From Alphaproteobacteria bacterium (lineage in GTDB: Bacteria; Pseudomonadota; Alphaproteobacteria; Geminicoccales; Geminicoccaceae), in assembly GCA_026990035.1 (NCBI GenBank), contig JALSIM010000029.1:1-51215 (forward strand): a DNA stretch of 51,215 nt, in the 5' to 3' direction. Below are positions 42,016-51,092 of this stretch, piece after piece. The position numbers and the translations under genes were made by a program. Under the pieces are notes generated by a model, which saw only the letters and a program-made list of their open reading frames with translations, searched no databases and was not told the origin of the DNA. The first letter of the stretch is position 1. Every line of letters begins with the position of its first letter.

Positions 42016-43494
42016 ATGACCAACAGCAGGCCCGGGATGGTGCTGGCGCTCGTCGCCCCCGACATCGTCACCAAATCGCGCCGCACCCGGCAACGTTTCG
42101 TCGAGACCCTCGAGCGCAATCTGCGCGAGGCTCTGGGGCGGGCCGGAATCCCGTTCGAGCTCGATGCCGCCGGCACCCGCTTCCTGATCCGCAGCGAGGC
42201 GGATGATGCGGCCGTCTCGGTCGCCCGCCATGTCTTCGGCATCGCCACCGTAGCCCGGGTCGAGGCCGTGCTGCCGGCGGATCCCGAGGTCATCGCCCGG
42301 CGTGGCGGCGAGATCTTCCGCGAAGCGGTCACCGGCAAACGATTTGCGGTCCGGGCCAAGAAACTGACCCGATACCCGTTTTCGCGCCAGGACGTCGAAC
42401 GGGCTCTGGGAGCCGCTCTCAACGGCCCCGGGAAGGTCGATCTGACCCGGCCGGAGATCACCGTCTTCGTCGAACTGTCCGGCGATCGGGCGCTGCTGTT
42501 CAGCGACCGCCAGCCGGGTGCCGGCGGTCTCCCCGCCGGCATTCAGGGCCGCGCCTTGTCGCTGATCTCGGGCGGCTTCGATTCCGCGGTCGCCTCTTGG
42601 CGGATGATGCGGCGCGGCGCCGAGCTCCATTATCTGTACTGCAATCTCGGCGGCATCGCCCACGAGCGCATGGTGCTCCAGGTGGTCAAGGTGCTCCACG
42701 AGCTCTGGGGCTTCGGTCTGCGGCCCCGCCTGCACGTCGTCGATTTCGTCCCTCTCGTCGCCGAATTGCGCAGCCGTACCGACCGGCGGCTCTGGCAGCT
42801 CGTCCTCAAGATCCTGTTCTATCGGGCCGCGGCGATTCTCGCCCGCAAGGAACGGGCGGATGCGGTGGTCACCGGCGAGGCCCTGGGTCAGGTCTCCTCG
42901 CAGACGCTGCCGAACCTCGCCAGCCTCGATCGGTTCGCGGAGATGCCCATGCTGCGCCCGCTGCTCGGCCACGACAAGAACGAGATCATGGCCGAGGCGC
43001 GGCGCATCGGCACCGCGCCGCTGTCGGAGCGGGTACCCGAAATGTGCGGCCTCGCCGCCGACCGGCCGGCGGTCACCAGCCGCGTCGGGGTCCTGGCCCG
43101 GGAGGTCGAGAAGATCCCGGCCGAGCTCCTCCGTCGCCTGGTCGAGGAGCGAAGGACCATCGACATCGCCTCGGTGAAAGCGGAGGATCTGCGCGAGCCC
43201 TATCTGTTCGTCGAGGAGTTCGGCGAGGCTTCGGTGGTGATCGACTGCCGCGAACCGGAGGAATATCGCCTCTGGCACCTGCCCCGGGCGATCAACATCC
43301 CGGCGGCCGAACTGGTCGAAGGCTTCCGCCGCCTGGAGCGCGATCGGCGCTATGTCCTCTACTGCACCTTCGGTACCCAGACGCCGCTTCTCGCCGAGCG
43401 GATGCAGCAGGCCGGCTACGAGGCCTACGCCTTCAGGGGCGGGCTCGCGGCGGTGCGCCGCGCGGCCGGCGAGGAGTTCGCTCTTCTTCTCTGA
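42016..43494 (+). CDS. thiI: tRNA 4-thiouridine sulfurtransferase ThiI with rhodanese domain
   Basis: A 492-residue long-form ThiI. Order: N-terminal ferredoxin-like and THUMP domains (about 1-175), PP-loop ATP pyrophosphatase (SGGFDS at 185-190), then a C-terminal rhodanese domain (about 395-492). The two catalytic cysteines are present: C344 in EMCGLAADRPAV, at the same number as in Escherichia coli ThiI, and C450 in the rhodanese loop LYCTFGTQTP. It transfers sulfur to uridine 8 of tRNA and, in organisms with this form, also to ThiS for thiamine synthesis. It stands alone and is convergent with the adenosine kinase gene, with only 14 bases between stops. Confidence 0.94.
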   Translation: MTNSRPGMVLALVAPDIVTKSRRTRQRFVETLERNLREALGRAGIPFELDAAGTRFLIRSEADDAAVSVARHVFGIATVARVEAVLPADPEVIARRGGEIFREAVTGKRFAVRAKKLTRYPFSRQDVERALGAALNGPGKVDLTRPEITVFVELSGDRALLFSDRQPGAGGLPAGIQGRALSLISGGFDSAVASWRMMRRGAELHYLYCNLGGIAHERMVLQVVKVLHELWGFGLRPRLHVVDFVPLVAELRSRTDRRLWQLVLKILFYRAAAILARKERADAVVTGEALGQVSSQTLPNLASLDRFAEMPMLRPLLGHDKNEIMAEARRIGTAPLSERVPEMCGLAADRPAVTSRVGVLAREVEKIPAELLRRLVEERRTIDIASVKAEDLREPYLFVEEFGEASVVIDCREPEEYRLWHLPRAINIPAAELVEGFRRLERDRRYVLYCTFGTQTPLLAERMQQAGYEAYAFRGGLAAVRRAAGEEFALLL

Positions 43495-43508
43495 AACGCC
43501 GCCCCGCT

Positions 43509-44525
43509 CTACGGGCCGGCGCCGTTCACCCGGTCGAACAGCGGCCGCAGCGGCCGTTCGGCGCGGGCCCCGTACTGGGCGATGATCTCGGCCGCGCAGA
43601 GACTGCCGAGCCGCCCGCAGGTACCGAGATCGAGTCCGGCGGTGAACCCCCGCAGGAAGCCCGCCGCATAGAGATCGCCGGCGCCGGTGGTATCCAGCAG
43701 CCGATCGGGCGGGACGGCATCGATCACGTGAACCTCCTCGCCACGGACCACGACACTGCCCCTGGCCCCCCGGGTGAGCACCGCGAAATGAACGTGGCGG
43801 CGCACTTCCTGCAACGCCCGATCGAAATCCGCGACTTCGTAAAGGCTCGTGATCTCCGCCTCGTTGGCGAAGAGAATGTCCACCTCCCGGGTCACCAGTT
43901 CGCGGAACTCTCCACGCCAGCGATCGACGCAGAAGGGATCGGACAGGGTGAGCGCCAGCTTGCGTCCGGCCCGATGGCAGATCGCGGCCGCCTTGCGGCA
44001 GGCGGCCTTGGCCTCCGGCCGATCCCACAGATAGCCCTCGAGATATGTGATTTCCGCCGCCCGCACGAGCTCGGGATCGACGTCCTCGGGAGCGAGCTCG
44101 ACGCAGGCCCCGAGATACGTGGCCATGGTGCGCTGGGCGTCCGGTGTCACGAACACCAGACAGCGGGCGGTGCTCGGCCCCTCCGTGCTCGGTCGGCTCC
44201 GGAACGTGACCCCGGCGGCCCGGATATCGTGCCCGAACACCTCGCCGAGCTGATCGTCCCGCACCCGCCCGATATAGGCCGCCCGACCGCCGAGCGACGC
44301 CAGCGCCGCCATGGTGTTGGCGCAGGACCCGCCGGAGACCTCGTGGGCCGGCCCCATGCGCCGGTAGAGGAACTCGCAGCGCGACTCGTCGACCAGGGTC
44401 ATCGCCCCCTTGACGAGATCGAGTTGCTCCAGGAGGCGGTCTTCGGCATAGGCGACGACATCGACGATGGCGTTGCCGATCCCGAGGACGTCGACCCCCC
44501 CCGATTCCGCCGCGACCGGTTCCAT
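43509..44525 (-). CDS. adenosine kinase-like PfkB-family carbohydrate kinase
   Basis: A 338-residue ribokinase-fold enzyme. The N-terminus VLGIGNAIVDVVAYAEDRLLEQLDLVKGAMTLVD and VSGGSCANTMAALASLGGRAAYIGRVRDDQLG match the group usually annotated adenosine kinase in Alphaproteobacteria. The C-terminal anion hole and catalytic Asp are in DTTGAGDLYAAGFLRGF. It phosphorylates the 5'-hydroxyl of a nucleoside, or possibly a sugar. It has its own candidate promoter after the ABC ATPase gene, so it need not belong to the transporter. Confidence 0.87.
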   Translation of the reverse strand: MEPVAAESGGVDVLGIGNAIVDVVAYAEDRLLEQLDLVKGAMTLVDESRCEFLYRRMGPAHEVSGGSCANTMAALASLGGRAAYIGRVRDDQLGEVFGHDIRAAGVTFRSRPSTEGPSTARCLVFVTPDAQRTMATYLGACVELAPEDVDPELVRAAEITYLEGYLWDRPEAKAACRKAAAICHRAGRKLALTLSDPFCVDRWRGEFRELVTREVDILFANEAEITSLYEVADFDRALQEVRRHVHFAVLTRGARGSVVVRGEEVHVIDAVPPDRLLDTTGAGDLYAAGFLRGFTAGLDLGTCGRLGSLCAAEIIAQYGARAERPLRPLFDRVNGAGP

Positions 44526-44558
44526 TCGCGCCCGTCTCCCTTCGCTGGACCGCCGGCG

Positions 44559-44586
44559 ACTATAGCTGCCCGGAAACCGGCGACAA
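44559..44586 (-). promoter_or_regulatory. candidate sigma70-type promoter of the adenosine kinase gene
   Basis: On the minus strand TTGTCG (44586-44581) is followed after 16 bases by TATAGT (44564-44559), about 34 bases before the ATG at 44525. This is one of the better promoter-like pairs in the window. It was found by eye. Confidence 0.5.
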
Positions 44587-44606
44587 GCGCCCTTCCCGCT
44601 CCCGCC

Positions 44607-45683
44607 TCAGAGCAACGCCCCGCCACTCTCCGGATCGAACAGGTGGATCCTGTCGGGCGCCACCGTGAGGTGGCAGAGGGTGTCCAGATCCACCGGCAGA
44701 TGCGCGTCGACCTGGGCGACGAAACGTTCGCCGGCGACCTCGCCGATGAGAAGCTTGGCCGGACCGAGCGGTTCGATCTCGCGCACCCGGAGGGCGAACC
44801 CTGTGCCCTCCCCGGCCACCGCGACATGCTCGGGGCGGACGCCGAGCCGCACGGGACGCCCCTCCTCACCGTCGGGAATGCCCCGGGCGAGATCCAGCGA
44901 GCTGCCGTCGCCGAGACGGACGGACGGCCTGCCGTCCTCGAGCTGGTAGCGGGCATCGAGAAAGTTCATCGCCGGGGTTCCGATGAAGGCGGCGACGAAG
45001 GTGTTCGCCGGCCGCTCGTAGAGTTCGAGGGGCGCGGCGATCTGCTCGATCCGTCCCCGGTGCATGACACAGACGCGATCCGCCAGGGTCATCGCCTCCA
45101 CCTGATCATGGGTGACGTAGACGACGGTGTTGCCGAGGCGGCGGTGGAGCTGCCGGATCTCGGTCCGCATCTCCACCCTCAGTTTGGCGTCGAGATTGGA
45201 TAGCGGCTCGTCGAACAGGAAGACCTCCGGCTGGCGGACGATCGCCCGGCCGATGGCCACCCGCTGCTGCTGGCCGCCGGAAAGTTGCTTCGGACGACGA
45301 TCGAGAAATTCCTCCAGCCCGAGGATCCGGACCGCCTCGGCGAGCAGGCGATCGATTTCCGGTTTCGGTACCCGCCGGACACGGAGGCCGTAGGTGATGT
45401 TCTCCCGCACCGTCATGTGCGGATAGAGCGCGTAGGACTGGAAGACCATGGCGCAGTTGCGCTTGCCGGGCGGCACCCGGGTGACGTCGCGCGGGCCGAT
45501 CAGGACACGCCCTTCGCTCACCTCCTCGAGCCCGGCGATCATCCTGAGTGTCGTCGTCTTGCCGCAGCCCGAAGGGCCGACGAGGACGACGAACTCCCCG
45601 TCCTCGATCGCCAGATCGAGGCGGGGGATGACGACCGTGTCGCCGAAGCGCTTTACGACCTGTTCGAGGGTGACGCGAGCCAT
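44607..45683 (-). CDS. ABC sugar-type transport ATPase (MsmK/UgpC-like, system 2)
   Basis: A 358-residue ATPase of the CUT1 class. Walker A GPSGCGKTTTL, Q-loop VFQSYALYPHMTV, signature LSGGQQQRVAIGRA, Walker B VFLFDEPLSNLDAKLR and switch His in VYVTHDQVEAMTLADR are all present. The C-terminal TOBE/regulatory part (about 240-358) shows RLGVRPEHV and ends near HLFDPESGGAL. It is the last gene of permease-binding protein-ATPase. MsmK/UgpC-type ATPases can serve several permeases, so it may also drive system 1. Confidence 0.94.
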   Translation of the reverse strand: MARVTLEQVVKRFGDTVVIPRLDLAIEDGEFVVLVGPSGCGKTTTLRMIAGLEEVSEGRVLIGPRDVTRVPPGKRNCAMVFQSYALYPHMTVRENITYGLRVRRVPKPEIDRLLAEAVRILGLEEFLDRRPKQLSGGQQQRVAIGRAIVRQPEVFLFDEPLSNLDAKLRVEMRTEIRQLHRRLGNTVVYVTHDQVEAMTLADRVCVMHRGRIEQIAAPLELYERPANTFVAAFIGTPAMNFLDARYQLEDGRPSVRLGDGSSLDLARGIPDGEEGRPVRLGVRPEHVAVAGEGTGFALRVREIEPLGPAKLLIGEVAGERFVAQVDAHLPVDLDTLCHLTVAPDRIHLFDPESGGALL

Positions 45684-45701
45684 GGCGGATCCGCGAAAGG
45701 C

Positions 45702-45724
45702 GGGGGAGCCGCTCGGGCTCCCCC
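45702..45724 (-). other. intercistronic hairpin between system 2 binding-protein and ATPase genes
   Basis: A perfect 9-bp stem (GGGGGAGCC/GGCTCCCCC) with a 5-base loop sits 22 bases beyond the binding-protein stop and 19 bases before the ATPase ATG. There is no T-run on the minus strand, so full termination is unlikely. Like the element at 38054 it may favour higher binding-protein than ATPase levels through mRNA stability. Confidence 0.6.
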
Positions 45725-45745
45725 GGGAAGCCGGAAACGGAGTTG

Positions 45746-47215
45746 TCACTCGAGCGGCGGCAGCCCCATCGATGCCCGATAGGCGGCGAGCTGCTTGTCC
45801 CGACCGAGCTCGTCGGTGAGGCGGTTCCATTCCGCGGCGATGGTGTCGAGCGCCTCCTGCGGCTCCACCTGACCGGCGAGCGCCTTGGAAAGCTCGATCT
45901 CCAGCACCTCGGTGTACTGGAAATAGCCGGGCAGCCGCATGTCGAGGGCGACGTTGTTGCGCTCCGGATCGATCGAGGCGAGCTGGACCTCGAGGTAGTT
46001 CTCCGCCTCCTCGCGGGTGAAGGTGCCGGCCGCGAGCCAGGCGTCGATGTTCCGGAAATGGGACAGCCGATAGGGGTTGATGCCGGTACCGCCGGTGGTG
46101 ACGTCTTTCATCGAGTTCTCGGGACTCGCGTACCAGGCGACGTAGTCCCAGGCGCAAGCCTGCTCTTGGCTGGTGGCCGGCACCGAGGCGACCCAGCCAC
46201 CGTAGGCCATGAAGGGCGAATGGACGACCTCGTCGAACTTGTCCCACTGCCCGGTCTTGTAGTTCCAGATCTCGTCCGAACCGGGGAGGACGAAGAAGCC
46301 GACGTTGCCGGCCACCTTGCTCTGCGCGGGATCGACGGCGATGGTGCCGGTGTCGCCCCAGTCGAAGTTCATCGCCACTTGGCCGCCGGCGAAGGCGGTG
46401 CGGATGTCACCCGAGTTCCAGTTGAGGGCGCCGGGAGGTGCGTATTCGGAGCTTCGGATGTAGTCCTCGAGCGCCCGCAGCCAGCCGGGATTGGCGATCT
46501 GGGCTTCCATGGTCTCGGGATCGAAGAACATGGAGCCGGGATTGTCCGGGTGGTTCACGTAGGCGGCGGCGTGGCTGAAGAAGAACCAGAACTGCTGTCC
46601 GCCGCGCACGAAGGCTTCGGCGGTGCCCCACAGCCCTTCGTCCGGCCGGGTGAAGAACTCGGCGATGTCGTAGTATTCCTTCCAGGTTTTCGGGGGCGCC
46701 AGATCGTAGCCGTACTTTTCCTTGAAGGCCGCCTGCTCCTTCGGATCGCCGAACAGGTCCTTGCGGTAGGTCCCGGTGTGGACGTCACCGTCGATGGTCT
46801 GCGCCACCACCCGGCCGTCCCAGACCATCAGCCGCTCGCGGTAGATGGGAGCGATGTCCTCCCAGTCGGCACCCTGGCGGATCTCGGCCGGCATCTCGGA
46901 GAGATAGGGGGCGAAATCGCCCTGCCAGGCGGGTGCGTACATGATCACGTCGTAGGCGTCCTGGCCGCTCACCAGCGCCGTCATGTACTTCGGGTAGAGC
47001 TCGCCGAAGGGGAAGGTCACGACGTTCGCCTTGCCGCCGGTCTTCTCCTCCCAGGTCTTGGCGTGGGCGATCGCCGGGCCGCCGATGAACGGCGGGTTGA
47101 AGGTACCGATGGTGATCTCCTTGCCCTTGCAATCGACCGCCGCCTGTCCGGGCACGGCGAGGGCCATGACCGCCGTGCCGGCGAGCAGTGCGGTGAGCCG
47201 TTTGGTGATGGACAT
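45746..47215 (-). CDS. ABC sugar-type substrate-binding protein (system 2)
   Basis: A 489-residue periplasmic protein with a Sec signal peptide (LTALLAGTAVMALAVPGQAA). The mature part has ITIGTFNPPFIGGPAI, WEEKTGGKANVVTFPFGELYPKYMTALVSGQDAYDVIMYAPAW, NFDWGDTGTI, FFVLPGSDEIWNY and DELGRDKQLAAYRASMG, related to the system 1 binding protein. GGGAGGA lies before ATG 47215. It follows its permease gene by 35 bases and is separated from the ATPase gene by a hairpin. The ligand is unknown; the family takes sugars, polyols or glycosides. Confidence 0.9.
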   Translation of the reverse strand: MSITKRLTALLAGTAVMALAVPGQAAVDCKGKEITIGTFNPPFIGGPAIAHAKTWEEKTGGKANVVTFPFGELYPKYMTALVSGQDAYDVIMYAPAWQGDFAPYLSEMPAEIRQGADWEDIAPIYRERLMVWDGRVVAQTIDGDVHTGTYRKDLFGDPKEQAAFKEKYGYDLAPPKTWKEYYDIAEFFTRPDEGLWGTAEAFVRGGQQFWFFFSHAAAYVNHPDNPGSMFFDPETMEAQIANPGWLRALEDYIRSSEYAPPGALNWNSGDIRTAFAGGQVAMNFDWGDTGTIAVDPAQSKVAGNVGFFVLPGSDEIWNYKTGQWDKFDEVVHSPFMAYGGWVASVPATSQEQACAWDYVAWYASPENSMKDVTTGGTGINPYRLSHFRNIDAWLAAGTFTREEAENYLEVQLASIDPERNNVALDMRLPGYFQYTEVLEIELSKALAGQVEPQEALDTIAAEWNRLTDELGRDKQLAAYRASMGLPPLE

Positions 47216-47250
47216 GGTTCTTCCTCCCTGTCGTCCGTCGAGGTTTCGGC

Positions 47251-48255
47251 CTATTTCCGACCGCCCAGCGCCAGGCCGGAGCGCATCAAGCGGGCGAGGA
47301 ACACGGTCACCACCACCATCGGCAGGATGGCCACCAGGGCCGCCCCCGAGATCGACCACCATTCGGTGCCGCGCACCGAATTCTGGCCGGCGATCATGAT
47401 CGGCATGGTCTGCCAGCGGCTGGAGGTGAGGATGAGGGCGAAGAGGAACTCGTTCCAGACGAAACCGAGGGCGATCAAGAAGGTGGCGATCACCCCCGGT
47501 CGCGCCATCGGCAGCACGATGCCGAGGAAGATGCGCCAGCGTGGCACATCGTCGACCAGCGCCGCCTCCTCGACTTCCACCGGCAGACTCTGGAAGAAGT
47601 CCCGCAGCAGCCACACCGTGATCGGCAGCACGAAGGCGGTGTAGGCGAGCACCATCCCCCAGAAGGTATCCAGCATCGCGATCCCGTCCCGGCCCAGCCG
47701 CGCGTACAGGAGATAGAGCGCGAAGGCGGAGACGATGGGCGGGAACATCCGCTGGCTGACGAACCAAAAGGCGATGTCGTTGTTGCCGAGGATCTTGTCC
47801 CGCAGCGGCAGCCGGTTGACGAGGATCGAGGCCAGCAGCGCGACGATGAAGGCGATGCCCATGCGCGGGGTTTCCCCGAGGCCCAGGAGATCGAGGCCGA
47901 CGAAGACGGCGATGCCGACGAGAGCGAAGCCGATCCCGGCCGTCAGATGCACGCGGAAGGTGAAGCGGACCAGGGCGTAGGCGGCCATCGCCCCGAGGAG
48001 CGTGGCGATGGTCGTCGCCGTCAGCGCGATGAGCGTCGAATTGACGAGCGGCCGGACGACGTCGCCCCGCTCACCGCCCAGCACCTCGCGCAGGCCGTCG
48101 AGGGAGGGTGTGAAGTCGATCCAGGGCAGGTATGTGGGACCGTTGAAGACCGCCGGTGGCGTCTTGAAGGCGGTGACCACCGTCCAGTAGATGGGGAACA
48201 GGGTCAGCAGGAACCAGATCAGGCAGGGAACGAAGGCGACCCAGCGGAGTCTCAT
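47251..48255 (-). CDS. ABC sugar-type permease, MalG-like, with an extra two-helix insertion (system 2)
   Basis: A 334-residue permease, about 50 longer than usual. The MalG features are present: LTLFPIYWTVVTAFKTP, AAYALVRFTF, SQRMFPPIVSAFALYLLY and the EAA loop VEVEEAALVDDVPRWRIFLGIVLPMARP. Compared with the system 1 MalG, about 58 residues are inserted after AYALVRF, containing two hydrophobic stretches (GFALVGIAVFVGLDLLG and GIAFIVALLASILV) that could form a helical hairpin. No MalF-type partner is encoded next to it; upstream is the divergent typA. ATG 48255 is chosen over upstream in-frame codons, which lack membrane-protein character. Confidence 0.9.
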   Translation of the reverse strand: MRLRWVAFVPCLIWFLLTLFPIYWTVVTAFKTPPAVFNGPTYLPWIDFTPSLDGLREVLGGERGDVVRPLVNSTLIALTATTIATLLGAMAAYALVRFTFRVHLTAGIGFALVGIAVFVGLDLLGLGETPRMGIAFIVALLASILVNRLPLRDKILGNNDIAFWFVSQRMFPPIVSAFALYLLYARLGRDGIAMLDTFWGMVLAYTAFVLPITVWLLRDFFQSLPVEVEEAALVDDVPRWRIFLGIVLPMARPGVIATFLIALGFVWNEFLFALILTSSRWQTMPIMIAGQNSVRGTEWWSISGAALVAILPMVVVTVFLARLMRSGLALGGRK

Positions 48256-48509
48256 GGCCGACCGCTCCCCGACCGGCGGCGGCGAACGGCCGGTCGTCGC
48301 CGTCGCGCTCCCTGCTGCGTCACCTGGCTCGGCCTCCCTCGTCTTTTCCGCGTGCCGGCAGGACAGTAGCCGCGCCCGGCGGGCTTCGCAATCGGCCATC
48401 GGCGGCGAACGATCGGCACCGATGCTGGCCGGCGCCCCCGCCCGGCCCTATATTGCCGGGCGAGCGCGGCCGCGGCCGCGCCCTTTCGTGTCGGGCAACG
48501 GATCGGCTC
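48256..48509. other. divergent spacer between permease and typA, no gene seen
   Basis: About 254 bases, GC-rich, with no convincing gene on either strand. A TATATT at about 48451, some 60 bases before the typA ATG, could be a -10 element; I cannot pair it with a good -35. Confidence 0.3.
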
Positions 48510-50339
48510 ATGGACCAGCGCAACATCGCCATCATCGCCCATGTCGATCACGGCAAGACCACCCTCGTGGACTGTCTGCTGCGCCAGTCCGGGATCTTCC
48601 GCGACAACGAGCAGGTGCGCGAGAGAGCGCTCGATTCGGGTGATCTCGAACGCGAACGGGGGATCACCATTCTCGCCAAATGCACCAGCGTGGTCTGGAA
48701 GGGGGTCCGCATCAACATCGTCGACACCCCCGGCCACGCCGATTTCGGCGGCGAGGTGGAGCGGATCCTGTCGATGGTCGATTGCTGCCTGCTGCTGGTG
48801 GACGCCGCCGAGGGACCGATGCCCCAGACCAAGTTCGTGCTGGGCAAGGCGCTGGCCCGCGGGTTGCGCCCCATCGTCGTGGTCAACAAGGTCGATCGCC
48901 CCGACCAGCGGGCCGAGGCGGTCCTCGACGAGGTGTTCGACCTCTTCGCCGCCCTCGACGCCGATGAGGCGCAGCTCGATTTTCCCCATCTCTTCGCCTC
49001 CGCCAAGGAAGGCTGGGCGGTCCGCGATCTCGCCGATCCGCGGGAGAGCATGGCGCCGTTGTTCGATCTGGTACTCGAACGGGTGCCGCCGCCCGCGGTC
49101 GACCCCGGAGGGCCGTTCCGCCTGCTGGCCTCGATCCTCGAATTCGATCCCTATCTCGGTCGGCTCCTCACCGGCCGCGTCGAATCGGGACGGATCAGCG
49201 CCAACACCACCCTCAAGGCGCTGGCCCGTACCGGCGAGGAGCTGGAACGCGCGCGGGTGACCAAGATCCTGGCCTTCCGCGGCCTCTCCCGCCAGCCGGT
49301 CGCCGAAGCCGAGGCCGGCGACATCGTCGCCATCGCCGGCTTTTCCCGCGCCACCGTCGCCGACACCCTCTGCGCGCCCGAAGTCGCGGCGCCGCTTCCC
49401 GCCCAGCCCGTCGATCCGCCGACCGTCGCCGTCACCTTTTCCGTCAACGACAGTCCCTTCGCGGGCCGCGAGGGGGACAAGGTGACCTCGCGGCAGATCC
49501 TCGCCCGTCTCCAGCGCGAGGCGGAGGGCAACATCGCCATCCGGGTGCGGGCCCTGCCGGGACAGGACGCCTTCGAGGTGGCCGGCCGCGGCGAGCTGCA
49601 GCTCGCGGTGCTGATCGAGACCATGCGCCGCGAGGGCTACGAGATGTCGATCTCGCGGCCGCGGGTGCTGATCCGCACCGATCCCGACACCGGAGCACGG
49701 CTGGAGCCGGTCGAGGAAGTGGTGATCGATCTCGACGAGGAATTCGCCGGGGTGGTGGTGGAGAAACTCACCCGCAGGAAGGGCGAGCTCCTGGAAATGC
49801 GCCCCACCGGCAGGGACCGTCTGCGGCTTCTGTTCCGGGCTCCCTCGCGGGCGCTGATCGGCTATCACGGCGAGTTCCTGACCGATACCCGCGGTACCGG
49901 CGTCCTCCATCGCCTCTTCGCCGGCTTCGAGCCTTGGAAGGGACCGATCCGCGGCCGCCACACCGGGGTCATCGTCTCCTCCGAACAGGGCGAGGCGGTG
50001 GCCTATGCGCTCTGGAACCTCGAGGATCGCGGGGTGCTGTTCATCGGCCCCGGCGAGAAGGTCTATTCGGGGATGGTCATCGGCGAGCATGCCAAGGCCG
50101 GGGATCTCGAGGTCAATCCTCTGAAGACCAAGAAGCTCACCAATATCCGTGCCGCCGGCAGGGACGACGCCATCCTCCTGACCCCGCCGAGGCGGATGAC
50201 CCTCGAACGGGCTCTCGCCTACATCGAGGAGGACGAGCTCGTCGAGGTGACCCCCGCCAGCATCCGGCTACGCAAGCGCCATCTCGATCCGCATCAGCGC
50301 CGCAAGGCGATGCGTCGGAGCGCCCGGGAACCGGCCTGA
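48510..50339 (+). CDS. typA: translational GTPase TypA/BipA
   Basis: A 609-residue ribosome-associated GTPase involved in 50S assembly and stress adaptation. The G domain has [17 protein letters not shown] (G1), RGITILAK (G2), [16 protein letters not shown] (G3) and VVNKVDRP (G4). EF-G-like domains III and V follow, and the BipA-specific C-terminal domain shows [31 protein letters not shown] and [41 protein letters not shown] 48510 is the family start; the upstream in-frame extension has no homology. It has no operon partner and is followed by tRNA-Ser. Confidence 0.97.
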   Translation: MDQRNIAIIAHVDHGKTTLVDCLLRQSGIFRDNEQVRERALDSGDLERERGITILAKCTSVVWKGVRINIVDTPGHADFGGEVERILSMVDCCLLLVDAAEGPMPQTKFVLGKALARGLRPIVVVNKVDRPDQRAEAVLDEVFDLFAALDADEAQLDFPHLFASAKEGWAVRDLADPRESMAPLFDLVLERVPPPAVDPGGPFRLLASILEFDPYLGRLLTGRVESGRISANTTLKALARTGEELERARVTKILAFRGLSRQPVAEAEAGDIVAIAGFSRATVADTLCAPEVAAPLPAQPVDPPTVAVTFSVNDSPFAGREGDKVTSRQILARLQREAEGNIAIRVRALPGQDAFEVAGRGELQLAVLIETMRREGYEMSISRPRVLIRTDPDTGARLEPVEEVVIDLDEEFAGVVVEKLTRRKGELLEMRPTGRDRLRLLFRAPSRALIGYHGEFLTDTRGTGVLHRLFAGFEPWKGPIRGRHTGVIVSSEQGEAVAYALWNLEDRGVLFIGPGEKVYSGMVIGEHAKAGDLEVNPLKTKKLTNIRAAGRDDAILLTPPRRMTLERALAYIEEDELVEVTPASIRLRKRHLDPHQRRKAMRRSAREPA

Positions 50340-50414
50340 CCGGGCCGCGCGGCCACTCGCCGGTCTCTTGCCGCGCCGTCCGCGGGGGAGTAGATAACGG
50401 GCGCCTCGTGCCGC

Positions 50415-50504
50415 GGAGGGATGCCGGAGTGGTTGAACGGGGCGGTCTCGAAAACCGTTGTACCCTTGCGGGTACCGAGGGTTCGAATCCCTCTCCCTCC
50501 GCCA
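50415..50504 (+). tRNA. tRNA-Ser (anticodon CGA)
   Basis: A 90-base class II tRNA including an encoded CCA. The acceptor stem GGAGGGA pairs with TCCCTCC (50494-50500). The anticodon stem GCGGT/ACCGT encloses the 7-base loop CTCGAAA, anticodon CGA reading UCG. A long variable arm (hairpin around CCCTTGCGGG) is typical of serine tRNAs. The T-loop is GGTTCGAATCC. Its 3' end is followed by a truncated integrase gene, so it was probably an integration site. Confidence 0.96.
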
Positions 50505-50615
50505 GCCCGCCGTTTCCCGCCGTTCCGACCCGTCCCACCATCGCCGGATTTTGCTGAAATACCGGAGAATTGGCGTTGCAGGGCGTTTCACGCCGTGCCA
50601 CGCTGTGGCGCGACC

Positions 50616-50638
50616 TCCGGGGGGACATCCGGGGGGAC
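50616..50638 (+). repeat. two direct repeats in front of the integrase remnant
   Basis: TCCGGGGGGAC occurs at 50616-50626 and again at 50628-50638, a 12-base period, within the 160-base spacer between tRNA-Ser and the integrase start. Short G-rich direct repeats at this position are a plausible integrase arm or excisionase binding site. The spacer otherwise holds no gene. Confidence 0.45.
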
Positions 50639-50664
50639 GCGGCGGAGTATGGCGGACGATTGTA

Positions 50665-51090
50665 ATGGTGGTGCGGGCGAACCGGCTCACGGTGGCGGGG
50701 ATCCGCGCGGCCCTGGCCGAGGGCCGCCGGCAAAGGCTCCATGACGGCGGCAACCTGGTCCTGCAGGTCCGCGGACCCGGTGCGGGCTACTGGGTGTTCC
50801 GCTACAGCGCCGGGCCGCACAAGCGCGAGCTGGGGCTCGGGCCCTACGATCCCGCCAGCCGCGACGGCCTCTCGCTGGCCGCGGCCCGCGAGGAGGCGGC
50901 GGAATGGCGCTCGGTGCTGCGCAGGGGGCTCGACCCCATCGGGGAACGCCGCCGGCGCGAGCGGGCGCACCGCGGCGTGCCGACCTTCCGAGAGGCTGCC
51001 GAGGCGTTCCTGGAAACCATGCTCTCCCAGTACCGCAACGCCAAGCACCGCCAGCAGTGGCGCAACACGCTCCGCACCTACGCCTTCCCG
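50665..51090 (+). pseudogene. truncated P4-type tyrosine integrase (N-terminal 142 residues only)
   Basis: Residues 1-95 match the arm-type DNA-binding (DUF4102) domain of tRNA-targeting integrases: LHDGGNLVLQVRGPGAGYWVFRY, KRELGLGPYDPASRDGLSLAAAREEAAEWRSVL, GLDPIGERR. Residues 105-142 begin the SAM-like core-binding domain (TFREAAEAFLETMLSQYR, HRQQWRNTLRTYAFP). The homology then stops, and the same frame continues as low-complexity Arg/Gly/Cys sequence to the window end. The catalytic R-H-R-Y domain is absent, so it cannot recombine. It lies 160 bases after tRNA-Ser, as expected for an integrated element. Confidence 0.85.
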
Positions 51091-51092
51091 GG

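Noticed and set aside
40218-44028. Long minus-strand frames opposite metY and thiI.
   Set aside because: metY and thiI are full length with catalytic residues at family positions; the antisense frames have no recognisable domains.
50616-50638. Short G-rich direct repeats considered as a CRISPR or REP array.
   Set aside because: Only two 11-base copies with a 12-base period and no spacers; the position next to the integrase remnant fits an arm-type site better.
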